Shown here: positions 17,984-26,981 of the stretch, one piece after another
How positions within the stretch are numbered: the first letter of the stretch is position 1
Layout of the letters: each line of letters begins with the position of its first letter
Assembly (NCBI RefSeq): GCF_023746535.1
Contig: NZ_CP098747.1
Coordinates: 3,709,501-3,773,500 of the forward strand
Source: Sneathiella marina
GTDB taxonomy: Bacteria; Pseudomonadota; Alphaproteobacteria; Sneathiellales; Sneathiellaceae
Length of the DNA: 64,000 nt
Direction of reading: 5' to 3'
Made by a program: the position numbers and the translations under genes
Notes under the pieces: generated by a model
Told to the model about the DNA's origin: nothing
Seen by the model: the letters and a program-made list of their open reading frames with translations, nothing else
Databases searched by the model: none

Positions 17984-19303
17984 TCAAACAAACCTGTTGA
18001 CATAATTTTCCAGGATTTCCTGTCGCCCGGAACTTGGTTCGGGATTAATATCTTCTGCTATGACTTTCTCGGCAATTTGTGCCAAATCCAGATCACCGTT
18101 CAGCATTTTTTGGGCGTCGGGTGCCGTCCAGCGCTGATAACGGTCATCGAGTGCTTTTTGAAGGCCGCCGTCTTCCATCATTGCCGCAGCGGCCTTCAGG
18201 CCACGGGCACAAGTATCCATGGCACCAATATGTCCGGCGAGTAAATCATCTGGGTCAAGTGACTGACGCCGCAGTTTTGCATCGAAATTCGTACCGCCTG
18301 TGGTAAGGCCGCCGGCTTTCAATATATGGTAATACGCCATTGCAACTTCAGGAGTATTGTTCGGAAACTGGTCCGTATCCCAGCCGGATTGATAGTCATT
18401 GCGGTTCATATCCACCGAACCAAAAATACCAAGCGCCGTCGCGGTCGCCAATTCGTGCTCGAATGTATGGCCTGCGAGGATGGCATGACCCTGCTCTATA
18501 TTAACCTTGACCTCCTTTTCGAGGCCATGACGTTTCAAAAACCCGTAGACCGTCGCCACATCAAAATCATATTGATGCTTGGTCGGCTCCTGCGGCTTCG
18601 GCTCAACCAGAATGGTTCCGTTGAAGCCGATCTTGTGCTTATAATCAACGACCATATTCAACATTCGGCCCATTTGCTGATCTTCCTGCGCCAGATCCGT
18701 ATTGAGCAAGGTCTCGTAGCCTTCGCGGCCGCCCCAGAGTACGTAATTCTCGCCGCCAAGACGATGGGTCGCATCCATACAAGTCTTAATAGTTGCCGCA
18801 GAATAGGCAAACACATCCGGATCAGGATTTGTCGCCGCGCCGGACATAAAACGCCGGTGAGAGAAGAGATTGGCTGTACCCCAGAGGAGTTTTACGCCCG
18901 TCACCGCCATTTTCTTCTCAAATAAGTCGACAATAACGTTGAGGTTTTTGGTATTCTCCGAGAAACTATCGCCTTCAGGCCGCACATCGCCATCATGAAA
19001 ACAAAAATACGGAACGCCAAGAGCGCTAAACATCTCGAATGCAACATCGGCTTTCAGGTTCGCCGCTGCCATTTCATCGCTCATTCGGTCGGGGAACCAA
19101 GGGCGATCAAAAGTCTGCCCGCCGAACGGATCGCCGCCCGGCCAAGCGAAGGAATGCCAGTAGGCGCAAGCAAAACGAAGATGATCTTCCAATCGTTTGC
19201 CAAGAACAACTTCATTGGGATCATAGTGGCGGAAAGCCAGCGGGTTTCGGCTATCCTCCCCTTCGAAGGCAATTTTTTCGGTCGAGAAAAATCCTGTGCT
19301 CAC
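17984..19303 (-). CDS. xylA: xylose isomerase
   Basis: Metal-dependent aldose-ketose isomerase (D-xylose to D-xylulose). At 439 residues it has the class II length. Catalytic and metal segments are present: [46 protein letters not shown] and GWDTDQFP. One odd point: the usual NH before AILAGH reads GH here (G272). Last gene of the LacI-epimerase-dehydrogenase-xylB-xylA operon, overlapping xylB by 4 nt. True substrate may be another sugar given its neighbours. Confidence 0.95.
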   Translation of the reverse strand: MSTGFFSTEKIAFEGEDSRNPLAFRHYDPNEVVLGKRLEDHLRFACAYWHSFAWPGGDPFGGQTFDRPWFPDRMSDEMAAANLKADVAFEMFSALGVPYFCFHDGDVRPEGDSFSENTKNLNVIVDLFEKKMAVTGVKLLWGTANLFSHRRFMSGAATNPDPDVFAYSAATIKTCMDATHRLGGENYVLWGGREGYETLLNTDLAQEDQQMGRMLNMVVDYKHKIGFNGTILVEPKPQEPTKHQYDFDVATVYGFLKRHGLEKEVKVNIEQGHAILAGHTFEHELATATALGIFGSVDMNRNDYQSGWDTDQFPNNTPEVAMAYYHILKAGGLTTGGTNFDAKLRRQSLDPDDLLAGHIGAMDTCARGLKAAAAMMEDGGLQKALDDRYQRWTAPDAQKMLNGDLDLAQIAEKVIAEDINPEPSSGRQEILENYVNRFV

Positions 19304-20751
19304 ATCAGCTCCTTCAAAGCAATATAGCTTTTTGTATATTTGTAATAAGCCGTATCATAGGCCGCGTTATAATTGGGATCAGGTTCAAAGCTCCGTTCGA
19401 TTATTGGCGGGACCATAACTTCAGCAGAGGGTCTGCCGCCAATGCCGAGCATCGCAAGCCGCGCCGCGCCGAGCGCCGCACCAAAATCGCCTTTGACCGG
19501 CAAGTGCAACGGAATGTTTAGGATATTGCTCAGGGTTTGCAGCCAGAAATGCGAGCTTGAGCCGCCGCCAATGGCAATCACGCTCGGCAGTTCAGTTCCC
19601 GTACTTTTCAGTGCTTCAAGGCAATCGCGCAAAGCAAATCCAACCCCTTCCATAACTGACTGACAGAGAATATCGGCGTTACTGGCTTTGGAGAGGCCTA
19701 TAAAGGCACCACGCGCCACAGCATCATTATGCGGCGTTCGCTCACCTGAGAGATAGGGAAGGAAACGAACATCGGCAGGTCCTGCCACTCTGTCGGGAAG
19801 ATTTTTCGCGAGATCTTGGGCTGTCTTGCCCATGGTTTCCGCGAGCCAGTTTAGACTGTCCGTCGCCGATAGTATGACGCCCATCTGATACCATTTTCCT
19901 GACACCGCATGACAGAAGGTATGGACGGCACTGGCGGGTTCCGGCGCGTAATTATCCTTGGCCGCCAACAACACACCAGATGTTCCAAGAGAGACAAAAC
20001 CCTGTCCTTCTCGAAACGCTCCTATTCCACAGGCCGCGGCGGCATTGTCTCCCGCTCCGGCGACAACCGTAATATTGGCGGGCAAGGACAAGTCAGCTAT
20101 TATCTCACCCCGCACCTCTCCGACAATGTCTGAGCCTTCGATCACTTTCGGCATCTGGTCAGGACGCATACCTGAACCATCAATCAAGGCTCTCGACCAA
20201 TCGCGCTTGCCGACATCAAGCCAGCTGGTACCGGCCGCGTCTGACATTTCCGAAGTAAGTTCACCAGTCAGCCAATAGACCAAATAATCTTTCGGCAGCA
20301 AGACCTTGGCGACGCGGGCAAAGTTGTTGGGCTCATGTCTGGCCATCCACAGGAGCTTCGGTGCTGTGAAACCGGGAAATACGATATTGCCGGAGAGGGC
20401 GCGAAATTTCGGTTGCATATCCAGCTCCAACGCTTCTTTCGCAGCCCGTGTATCGTTCCAGAGGATACAGTGTCGGATCACCTTACCGGCTTCATCAAGG
20501 CAAACTGCACCATGCATATGCCCGGAGATGCCAATACCCCTTAATCGTTTATATTCATTCGCATAACTAGCCCGCAAAGAATCCATTACGGACTGACAGG
20601 CATTGATCCAGTCTTGCGGATCCTGCTCTGACCACCCGGTCTGCTGATGCTGAACACCGTAATTTGCCGACGCCTCGCCCACGGCATAGCCGTCATCGGA
20701 GACAAGTAGTCCCCGCAAACCGGATGTCCCAAGATCAAGACCAAGATACAT
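19300..20751 (-). CDS. xylB: xylulokinase
   Basis: FGGY-family sugar kinase, 483 residues, ATP-dependent phosphorylation of D-xylulose. It shows [17 protein letters not shown] at the N-terminus, [10 protein letters not shown] and ILWNDTRA for sugar binding, and [14 protein letters not shown] with the catalytic Asp. The C-terminal [20 protein letters not shown] is the ATPase-fold motif. Its 3' end overlaps the xylA start, as expected for a co-regulated pair. Confidence 0.95.
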   Translation of the reverse strand: MYLGLDLGTSGLRGLLVSDDGYAVGEASANYGVQHQQTGWSEQDPQDWINACQSVMDSLRASYANEYKRLRGIGISGHMHGAVCLDEAGKVIRHCILWNDTRAAKEALELDMQPKFRALSGNIVFPGFTAPKLLWMARHEPNNFARVAKVLLPKDYLVYWLTGELTSEMSDAAGTSWLDVGKRDWSRALIDGSGMRPDQMPKVIEGSDIVGEVRGEIIADLSLPANITVVAGAGDNAAAACGIGAFREGQGFVSLGTSGVLLAAKDNYAPEPASAVHTFCHAVSGKWYQMGVILSATDSLNWLAETMGKTAQDLAKNLPDRVAGPADVRFLPYLSGERTPHNDAVARGAFIGLSKASNADILCQSVMEGVGFALRDCLEALKSTGTELPSVIAIGGGSSSHFWLQTLSNILNIPLHLPVKGDFGAALGAARLAMLGIGGRPSAEVMVPPIIERSFEPDPNYNAAYDTAYYKYTKSYIALKELM

Positions 20752-20760
20752 GCCTGCCTC

Positions 20761-21924
20761 CTAGCCCAACCTGACCCAGGCAGCATTCCGAGCCGAAGAA
20801 CGGACACAAGCATCTATAAACTGTACACCTTTCAAACCATCATGGACTGTCGGATAGATCACTTCAGCTGACGGTTTCTTACCCTCTCTCGCCGCGAGTA
20901 TTGCCGCGGCTGCCTCTCCATAGATATTGGCGAAACCCTCAAGATAACCTTCTGGATGACCTGGCGGAATACGGCTCATACGCTCCGCCGCTGAGCCAGC
21001 TCCCGCGCCTTGCCGAGTGATCAGCCGTTTGGGTTCTTCAAGCGGTGAGTGCCAGAGGTAATTTGGATCTTCCTGCGTCCATTCCAAACCGCCTTTCTCC
21101 CCGTAGATGCGCAGGCGCAGCGCATTTTCGTTACCGGGTGCGACCTGTGAGCACCAGAGCATGCCACGCGCACCGCCCTTGAAGCGCAGCATCACATGGG
21201 CGTTATCATCCACCCTGCGCCCCTCGACAAAGGCCTGCAAATCGGCGGCGAGGCTGTCAAGTTCCAAACCGGTGACAAAATTCACCAGATTAAAGGCATG
21301 GGTGCCGATATCACCAGTAGAGCCGCCAGCCCCGGCCCGCGCCGGATCCGTCCGCCATTCCGCCTGCTTAAAGTCCTGCTCCGTCGTCAGCCAGTCTTGC
21401 GGATATTCCACCTGAACAATTCGAAGCTTGCCAAGGTCACCCTTGGCGATCATTGCCCGTGCCTGACGGATCATGGGATAGCCGGTATAGTTATGGCTAA
21501 GGATAAAAAGTGCTTCGGACGCCTCCGCCACTTTCACAAGTTTTTTTGCATCCGGCAATGTGGACGTCAGGGGCTTGTCACAAATTACATGGATACCGCG
21601 CTTGAGAAATTCACGGGCAGCGAGAAGATGGACATGGTTTGGTGTTACTATGGAAACAGCCTCAATACCGTTTTTAAGCCGTGCTTCGCGCATGGCCATC
21701 TGCTTGAAATCATCATAGATGCGGTCAGGAGCGAGACCCAATGCTGCTCCGGATTGTTGGGCTTTTTCTGGCGTCGATGAAAGAGCTCCCGCGACCAAGA
21801 CGAATTTGTCATCAAGACGGGCGGCTACGCGGTGCACGCCGCCAATAAAGGCGTCATTGCCGCCACCGACCATACCCAGACGAATTTGCCGGTCCAAGCG
21901 CTCATTGCGTCCTTCGATCGCCAT
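20761..21924 (-). CDS. Gfo/Idh/MocA family oxidoreductase
   Basis: NAD(P)-dependent sugar or sugar-derivative dehydrogenase, 387 residues. Rossmann motif LGMVGGGNDAFIGG (about residues 16-29), the EKP-type active-site segment as ICDKPLT, and the family GGSTGDIGTHAFNLVNF with Asp and His. Family members oxidise polyols, aldoses or inositols and can reduce ketoses. Lies between xylB and an epimerase gene (start overlaps the epimerase stop by 1 nt), so it acts in the same pathway; substrate unknown. Confidence 0.9.
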   Translation of the reverse strand: MAIEGRNERLDRQIRLGMVGGGNDAFIGGVHRVAARLDDKFVLVAGALSSTPEKAQQSGAALGLAPDRIYDDFKQMAMREARLKNGIEAVSIVTPNHVHLLAAREFLKRGIHVICDKPLTSTLPDAKKLVKVAEASEALFILSHNYTGYPMIRQARAMIAKGDLGKLRIVQVEYPQDWLTTEQDFKQAEWRTDPARAGAGGSTGDIGTHAFNLVNFVTGLELDSLAADLQAFVEGRRVDDNAHVMLRFKGGARGMLWCSQVAPGNENALRLRIYGEKGGLEWTQEDPNYLWHSPLEEPKRLITRQGAGAGSAAERMSRIPPGHPEGYLEGFANIYGEAAAAILAAREGKKPSAEVIYPTVHDGLKGVQFIDACVRSSARNAAWVRLG

Positions 21925-22979
21925 CAGGAAATCCCCAGCATTTTACGGTTGGCTTCCTCGTCAGTGCCACCGTCAGCAAAGTCGTCGAAGGCCCGCTCGG
22001 TAACCCGGATAATGTGATCTTTGACAAACTGCGCCCCTTCACGAGCGCCATCTTCGGGATGCTTAAGGCAGCATTCCCATTCAACTACGGCCCAGCCCGT
22101 AAAATCATTGGCGGCCATTTTGGAGAATATGCCAACGAAGTCCACCTGCCCGTCGCCAAGGCTACGGAACCGTCCTGCGCGATCGACCCATGATTGATAG
22201 CCACCGTAAACACCCTGCCTCCCTGTCGGATTAAACTCCGCATCCTTCACGTGAAACATCTTGATGCGATCCTTATAGATGTCAATATGATCGAGATAAT
22301 CCAGGCATTGCAGTACATAATGCGAAGGGTCATACAGCATGTTGCAGCGGGCATGATTGTCCACCCGCTCCAGGAACATCTCAAACGTCACGCCGTCATG
22401 CAGATCTTCGCCCGGATGTACTTCATAACAAACATTAACGCCGCAATCTTCAGCGTGATCAAGCAAGGGCCGCCATCGTTTCGCCAACTCGTCAAACGCC
22501 GTTTCCACCAGTCCTGCAGGCCGCTGCGGCCAGGGATACATATAGGGCCAGGCCAGCGCACCTGAGAAGGTCACGTGATCTGTCAGCCCAAGATTTCGGG
22601 AGGCACTCAGTGCCTTTTTGACCTGATCCACCGCCCATTCCTGACGGGCTTTCGGATTGTTATGCACTTCCGGTGCGGCAAAGCCATCGAACGCGGTATC
22701 ATAAGCTGGATGCACGGCGACCAGCTGACCTTGCAGATGAGTCGACAGCTCGGTCACCTCAATACCGTTGGCTGCCGCTTTTCCCTTGAACTCATCACAA
22801 TAATCTTTTGAGCTCGCCGCTTTTTCAAGATCAAACAGACGGCTATCCCAACTTGGTACCTGCACGCCGGCATATCCGCAATCCGCAGCCCATTTAGTGA
22901 TGCTGTCCCAAGAATTAAACGGCGCATCTTCGCCCGCAAATTGCGCCAGAAATAGCGCCGGTCCTTTGATGGTCTTCAT
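21924..22979 (-). CDS. sugar phosphate isomerase/epimerase (xylose isomerase-like TIM barrel)
   Basis: A 351-residue AP endonuclease 2-type TIM barrel. Likely metal ligands occur in NVCYEVHPGEDL, MLYDPSHYVL, KMFHVKDAEF and VVEWECC. Similar proteins act as ketose epimerases, inosose dehydratases or unknown sugar isomerases. I chose ATG 22979, which has GGGAGG six bases upstream. It pairs with the downstream Gfo/Idh/MocA gene, a combination known from inositol-type pathways, but the substrate is not evident. Confidence 0.88.
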   Translation of the reverse strand: MKTIKGPALFLAQFAGEDAPFNSWDSITKWAADCGYAGVQVPSWDSRLFDLEKAASSKDYCDEFKGKAAANGIEVTELSTHLQGQLVAVHPAYDTAFDGFAAPEVHNNPKARQEWAVDQVKKALSASRNLGLTDHVTFSGALAWPYMYPWPQRPAGLVETAFDELAKRWRPLLDHAEDCGVNVCYEVHPGEDLHDGVTFEMFLERVDNHARCNMLYDPSHYVLQCLDYLDHIDIYKDRIKMFHVKDAEFNPTGRQGVYGGYQSWVDRAGRFRSLGDGQVDFVGIFSKMAANDFTGWAVVEWECCLKHPEDGAREGAQFVKDHIIRVTERAFDDFADGGTDEEANRKMLGIS

Positions 22980-22998
22980 GTTTTTCCTCCCAGGGGTG

Positions 22999-24063
22999 TT
23001 AGCTGCCAAGCGGCGGCATATTTTCTTTTAAGTAGACGTCAATCCGAATGCGTTCTTGTGAAATATTGATCGGCAAACTATCGCTTTTCGCCCGCAAAAC
23101 ACGGACTGTACTCCGGACCAAATGCCCGGTATCCTGTGAAATTATGGCGTCAAATGTCCCTTGAACCAAAGCGTCGCGCGATAACGGCGTCAGCTCATGC
23201 CCGACAACCATAACCTTCTGATCGAGATCGTTCAGTCGTAAAAAATTAATCAGGCCCGCGTTCCCGGCCGCCGACGAATAAATTCCGGCAATGTCTGGTG
23301 TCGTCGCAAAGGCGGCCGGCAGCAGTCGCTCCAATAGATCCGGATTGTCCCGCCCCTCCAGGGATGGCAACACGTCAATATCTGTAAATTTTTCAGACAT
23401 CACCTGATCAAATCCCAAACGGCGCTCTAAATGATCCCGCGCCAACATGGATCCAGTGATAACAAGCAATTTCTTACGGCCTTGGGCCAGAAAATGCCCC
23501 ATCAGCTGACCTGCTGTCCGACCCGCAGCAATATTGTCGATCCCGATGAAATGGTCCCGCTCAGAATCTGGTAGGTCTGACACCAAGGCGACCACAGCAA
23601 CGCCGCGCTTCTTGATCTGGGCAATTGCCTCGCGTACGGAAGAGTTTTCAGGGCCAAAAATTGCAATGCCATCCACATCTTGTGGATCCATCTTTGAAAT
23701 AATGCGGGCCATGGCCTGCGGATCGAAGGCCGGCACGCGCTCGAAACTGAGCTTTGTCCGCTCTAACGTTAAAACCTCAGACAATTCAGTAATTTGTTGC
23801 TCCAGCATCGAGACAAATTCATTGTTGCTTTCCGGTAGCAGGAAGTGAAAATTGTAAATCCGTCCGCGTGCCAGGTTTGCGGCCGCCGTATCTCGCACAT
23901 ACCCCAATTCCTTGATGGCTTTATGGACCCGTTCGATTGTGACATTGCGAACACCTGGCCGATCATTGATGACCCGATCAACTGTCGCAAGGCTCAGCCC
24001 CGCCACCCGGGCAATGTCATTGACCGTTGGTTTTAAATTTATGTCACGCCCGTATTTTCCCAC
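22999..24063 (-). CDS. LacI family transcriptional regulator
   Basis: A 354-residue repressor-type protein: N-terminal helix-turn-helix (VNDIARVAGLSLATVDRVIND) with hinge helix (ANLARGR), then a periplasmic-binding-protein-like sugar domain. I chose GTG 24063, preceded by AAGG at 8 nt. A reading to 24153 would start inside the predicted operator, upstream of the predicted transcription start. First gene of the operon to xylA, so it probably regulates its own transcription in response to the pathway sugar or an intermediate. Confidence 0.88.
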   Translation of the reverse strand: MGKYGRDINLKPTVNDIARVAGLSLATVDRVINDRPGVRNVTIERVHKAIKELGYVRDTAAANLARGRIYNFHFLLPESNNEFVSMLEQQITELSEVLTLERTKLSFERVPAFDPQAMARIISKMDPQDVDGIAIFGPENSSVREAIAQIKKRGVAVVALVSDLPDSERDHFIGIDNIAAGRTAGQLMGHFLAQGRKKLLVITGSMLARDHLERRLGFDQVMSEKFTDIDVLPSLEGRDNPDLLERLLPAAFATTPDIAGIYSSAAGNAGLINFLRLNDLDQKVMVVGHELTPLSRDALVQGTFDAIISQDTGHLVRSTVRVLRAKSDSLPINISQERIRIDVYLKENMPPLGS

Positions 24064-24133
24064 TTTTTTCGCCTTAACTCCCTTCAAGCGAGATATCAAG
24101 ATTGCTTCTTGATTCACTCTTTGTATTTGGTGT

Positions 24134-24163
24134 AGCCTAAATGAGGTACGCACCTCAAGTCAA
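24134..24163 (-). promoter_or_regulatory. minus-operon promoter with a LacI-type operator in the spacer
   Basis: Minus strand: TTGACT (24163-24158) and TAGGCT (24139-24134), 18 bp apart. Sixteen of the spacer bases (24142-24157; plus strand TGAGGTACGCACCTCA) form a near-perfect palindrome with a central CG, as in LacI-family operators. The position, filling the space between -35 and -10, suits repression by the LacI protein of the same operon. Confidence 0.6.
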
Positions 24164-24312
24164 ACTTCATTTGAGGCGCCTACCATATTTCTGATATGTG
24201 CGCCTCGCGCAGAACACTGAAATGAATTGGGGTCTGATGCCTTTTTATGGAGCCGCTGATTATAAAAACCACGATAGCTTGAATATTTTGAAACGTAAAA
24301 AAATCCTTGAAT

Positions 24313-24323
24313 TGGTTGGACCA
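24313..24323. promoter_or_regulatory. FadR/GntR-type operator, site 1
   Basis: TGGTTGGACCA is a perfect TGGT-N3-ACCA inverted repeat, matching the TNGTNNNACNA pattern of FCD-domain GntR regulators. It is 14 bp (centre to centre) from a second copy. The regulator encoded at 33900 is of this subfamily. Confidence 0.6.
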
Positions 24324-24325
24324 TT

Positions 24326-24338
24326 TTGGTAGTACCAA
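24326..24338. promoter_or_regulatory. FadR/GntR-type operator, site 2
   Basis: TTGGTAGTACCAA is a perfect 5-bp-arm inverted repeat with a 3-bp centre and fits the same TNGTNNNACNA pattern as site 1. Located about 125 bp before the first gene of the plus-strand operon. Confidence 0.6.
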
Positions 24339-24462
24339 TTTCAGGCAAAATTTCGTCGGCTAAATAGTGAGCCGATTTGGGGGAATACAAAATGCACGCA
24401 CAATCGAGCAACATTCTTCCTATTGTGGCATTGGACGACAACGAAAAATAAGGGAGCGAAGA

Positions 24463-25350
24463 ATGCATTTATCCACTCATAATTGGATGCGCGCGGAATC
24501 AGTTGAAACAACATTACGGCGTGGCAAACAATATGGTCTTGAGAGTATCGAGATCAGCGGAGAGCCCGACCAATATGATACAAAAGAAATCCGGGCCATT
24601 CTGAATGAGCTGGACATGTTCTGCTGGGGTTCAGTGACCCTGACACTCGGAGATCGCAACCTGGCCGCAAAAGATGAAGGGCAACGAGCGGCAACAGTGG
24701 ATTATATGAAGCGTGTCGCGACCATGGCACATGAATTGGGCGGCCGTGAGCTGACGGTCGTCCCGGCAACCGTTGGTAAAGTCACTCCGGACGGCACACC
24801 CGAAGAAGAATGGCAATGGGTTATAAATGGCCTCAAAGAAATTTACGAACTAACTGAATCATACGGTATCAAAATTGGCCTTGAACCGCTCAACCGCTTC
24901 GAGACCTATTTCTTGAACCGTGCAGATCAAGCTGTCGCATTGGCCAAGGAAGTTGGCCCTAATTGCGGGGTTTGTTTGGACGCGTTTCACCTCAACATTG
25001 AAGAAGAAGATTTCCACGCCGCCATTCGTTCGGCGGGCGATATGCTGGTGGACTTTCATGTCGCCGACAATAACCGTATGCCTCCGGGAATGGGACAACT
25101 CAACTGGGCTGAAATTGTCAAAACCCTGAAAGACATTAACTACACTGGCGGTATGACACTCGAGTTTGTAACACCGATTGACCGTACTCCGGTGACCAAA
25201 TGGCCAAATCAGGTGGAAACCGACCCGGTGGATATCTCTCCGGAGCAGTTGAAATTCATCGAAGACCATGGCAGCAGTTTGCTCAGCGAGGAGTTTTATA
25301 CAGAGATGGTCAAACGCTCTTGTGAGCATATCGTTCCTCTCATCCGGTAA
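24463..25350 (+). CDS. sugar phosphate isomerase/epimerase (ketose 3-epimerase-like)
   Basis: A 295-residue TIM barrel of the xylose isomerase-like superfamily, closest in layout to D-tagatose/D-psicose 3-epimerases. Acidic and His ligands appear in IGLEPLNRFE, VCLDAFHLNIEEE, DFHVADNNR and MTLEFVTP. ATG 24463 has AGGGAG upstream. First gene of the plus-strand catabolic operon, 8 bp before the dehydratase gene; not similar in detail to the epimerase at 21924, so the two probably act on different intermediates. Confidence 0.88.
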   Translation: MHLSTHNWMRAESVETTLRRGKQYGLESIEISGEPDQYDTKEIRAILNELDMFCWGSVTLTLGDRNLAAKDEGQRAATVDYMKRVATMAHELGGRELTVVPATVGKVTPDGTPEEEWQWVINGLKEIYELTESYGIKIGLEPLNRFETYFLNRADQAVALAKEVGPNCGVCLDAFHLNIEEEDFHAAIRSAGDMLVDFHVADNNRMPPGMGQLNWAEIVKTLKDINYTGGMTLEFVTPIDRTPVTKWPNQVETDPVDISPEQLKFIEDHGSSLLSEEFYTEMVKRSCEHIVPLIR

Positions 25351-25358
25351 TTTTACTA

Positions 25359-26528
25359 ATGAACATTTATACAATTGCTGACGTTGAGGCCCGCTGGATA
25401 AGTTGCCCTATTCCTGAGGCGCATCAACATGTGTCCGACTTTGGTAAAATTTCCAGCTTCGACATGACGCTGGTGACCGTAACACTTGAGGACGGTACCA
25501 AGGGATATGGTGAAGCCAAAGCCGCTGTTGGTAGCATGGGCTCTTGTGACAGTCTGGCCTTGGTGATCGAACGGGAACTCAAACCCCAGCTGGTTGGTCA
25601 GGACGCCCGCCAGATCAACCGTATTTGGTCGCTTTTGTACAATGGCTCCCGTCAGGGATACGCTGAACAGCACGGTCGGTCCTTCCATGTTCTTGGGCGT
25701 CGGGGTTTATGGATTTCTGCGATGAGCGGGATAGATCTCGCCTTGTGGGACCTAGCGGGTAAACGTTTGAATTCTCCCGTACTGGATATAATTGGCGGGC
25801 CCATACGGGATCGAATGAACGGCTATGCCAGCGGCGGCTGGGCCGATGCCGGGAACATCGGCACTCAACTAAAATCATACGTTGATCGTGGATTCAAGGC
25901 CGTGAAGATGCGGATTGGTGTCATGGATGATACTGTTTCCAACAGTGTGGCCCGGGTAACAGCCGCTCGTGCAGCAGTTGGGCCCGATATTGATATCATG
26001 GTTGATGCCCATGGCACATATAATGGCGCTGAGGCTCGGGAGTTCAGTCGTCGGACGGAAGATTTGAACCTGCGCTGGTTTGAAGAACCCGTCAGCGCCG
26101 ATTCCCGCAAGGCAATGACAAATATCCGAAGCCATACTTCGATGCCGATTTCCATGGGTGAGAGTGAGTTTACCTGTTTTGATTTTCAGGATCTCATTGA
26201 TCGGGATGCTGCCGATATATTGCAGCCTGATATGGCTATCTGTGGTGGATTCAGCGAGGGATTAAAAATTTCCGCACTCGCTGTTTCTAACCAACTGGAA
26301 CTTGCTCCGCATTGCTGGGGATCTGCCTTCTCGTTCGTGGCTGGGTTAACCCTCGGGTTTGCCAGCCCAGCTGCAAAAGTAATCGAATTTTCCCTTGGGG
26401 CCAATCCACTACTGAGAGATTTGGTGCAGGAAAATATTGATGCAGAGGATGGATCTTTCGAGCCACCGGCAGGGGCAGGGTGGGGCTTGACCCTTAATGA
26501 AGATTTTGTGTCCGAATTTGGCCGATAA
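25359..26528 (+). CDS. mandelate racemase/muconate lactonizing family dehydratase (enolase superfamily)
   Basis: Mg-dependent acid-sugar dehydratase or racemase, 389 residues. An N-terminal capping domain precedes a barrel with K183-M-R185 as one base, metal ligands D216, E242 (WFEEP) and E268 (MGESE), and an apparent His-Asp dyad H318 (APHCW) with D291 (QPDMAICGG). This set fits the mandelate racemase subgroup that includes gluconate-, galactonate- and fuconate-type dehydratases. Substrate unknown; the operon suggests a sugar acid whose product is handled by the VOC protein and hydroxyacid dehydrogenase downstream. Confidence 0.88.
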   Translation: MNIYTIADVEARWISCPIPEAHQHVSDFGKISSFDMTLVTVTLEDGTKGYGEAKAAVGSMGSCDSLALVIERELKPQLVGQDARQINRIWSLLYNGSRQGYAEQHGRSFHVLGRRGLWISAMSGIDLALWDLAGKRLNSPVLDIIGGPIRDRMNGYASGGWADAGNIGTQLKSYVDRGFKAVKMRIGVMDDTVSNSVARVTAARAAVGPDIDIMVDAHGTYNGAEAREFSRRTEDLNLRWFEEPVSADSRKAMTNIRSHTSMPISMGESEFTCFDFQDLIDRDAADILQPDMAICGGFSEGLKISALAVSNQLELAPHCWGSAFSFVAGLTLGFASPAAKVIEFSLGANPLLRDLVQENIDAEDGSFEPPAGAGWGLTLNEDFVSEFGR

Positions 26529-26549
26529 CAAAAACACAGGACGAAGAGA

Positions 26550-26981
26550 ATGCCAGAAATCAGCCACTTGCAACATGTGAATATCTTGGTCGATGACCTG
26601 AACGCCGGCATAGAATTCTATACGAAGGTCGTCGGGCTGGAATTGGATACGACGCCTGATTTACCTTTTCCGGCACAGTTCTTTAAGCTCGCATATGGTG
26701 GGCAGATCCACATGAATGAAATAGCGGACATCAAGCCCGTTAAAGCACATTTCTGTCTAGTTGTAGATGATTTCAATACTACGTTTCGGCGCATGAAGGC
26801 AGCCGGCGTTATTGATATAGTAACCATGGGTAAAATCAGACGCCTGCCGGCTGGCACCATGCAGATGTTCATACGTGATCCCTCCGAAAACCTTGTTGAA
26901 ATCGCCAGTAAACGCGGAAGTGAAATTGACAATGACGTCCTTCAAGATGACATGGTCAGTGTTGGGAATGGTGATACATGA
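26550..26981 (+). CDS. VOC family metalloprotein (glyoxalase/dioxygenase fold)
   Basis: A 143-residue vicinal-oxygen-chelate protein with two beta-alpha-beta-beta-beta modules. Candidate metal ligands are His in LQHVNILVDD, His in AHFCLVVDD and Glu in ENLVEIASK near the C-terminus. Members act as lyases, isomerases, epimerases or dioxygenases. Embedded between a dehydratase and a dehydrogenase gene (ATGA overlap with the latter), so it probably catalyses a step of this pathway, but which one cannot be read from sequence. Confidence 0.85.
   Translation: MPEISHLQHVNILVDDLNAGIEFYTKVVGLELDTTPDLPFPAQFFKLAYGGQIHMNEIADIKPVKAHFCLVVDDFNTTFRRMKAAGVIDIVTMGKIRRLPAGTMQMFIRDPSENLVEIASKRGSEIDNDVLQDDMVSVGNGDT

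Larger units (their letters stand above)
24064..24462. other. 400-bp divergent intergenic control region of the sugar locus
   Basis: No gene is seen here. The left end (24134-24163) holds the minus-operon promoter with a palindrome in its spacer. At 24153-24176 there is a further CCTCAA...TTGAGG inverted repeat, and at about 24197-24209 the repeat TGCGC-CTC-GCGCA. The right half (24313-24338) has two tandem FadR-type operators. An in-frame extension of the plus-strand epimerase to 24367 exists but has no ribosome-binding site and no resemblance to the family. Confidence 0.7.

Noticed and set aside
17762-18244. A plus-strand reading frame of 160 codons starting in the tRNA
   Set aside because: It lies within the tRNA 3' end and antisense to the clearly coding xylA.
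24367-24462. An N-terminal extension of the plus-strand epimerase gene
   Set aside because: The added 32 residues are not similar to the family and have no ribosome-binding site, while ATG 24463 has AGGGAG.
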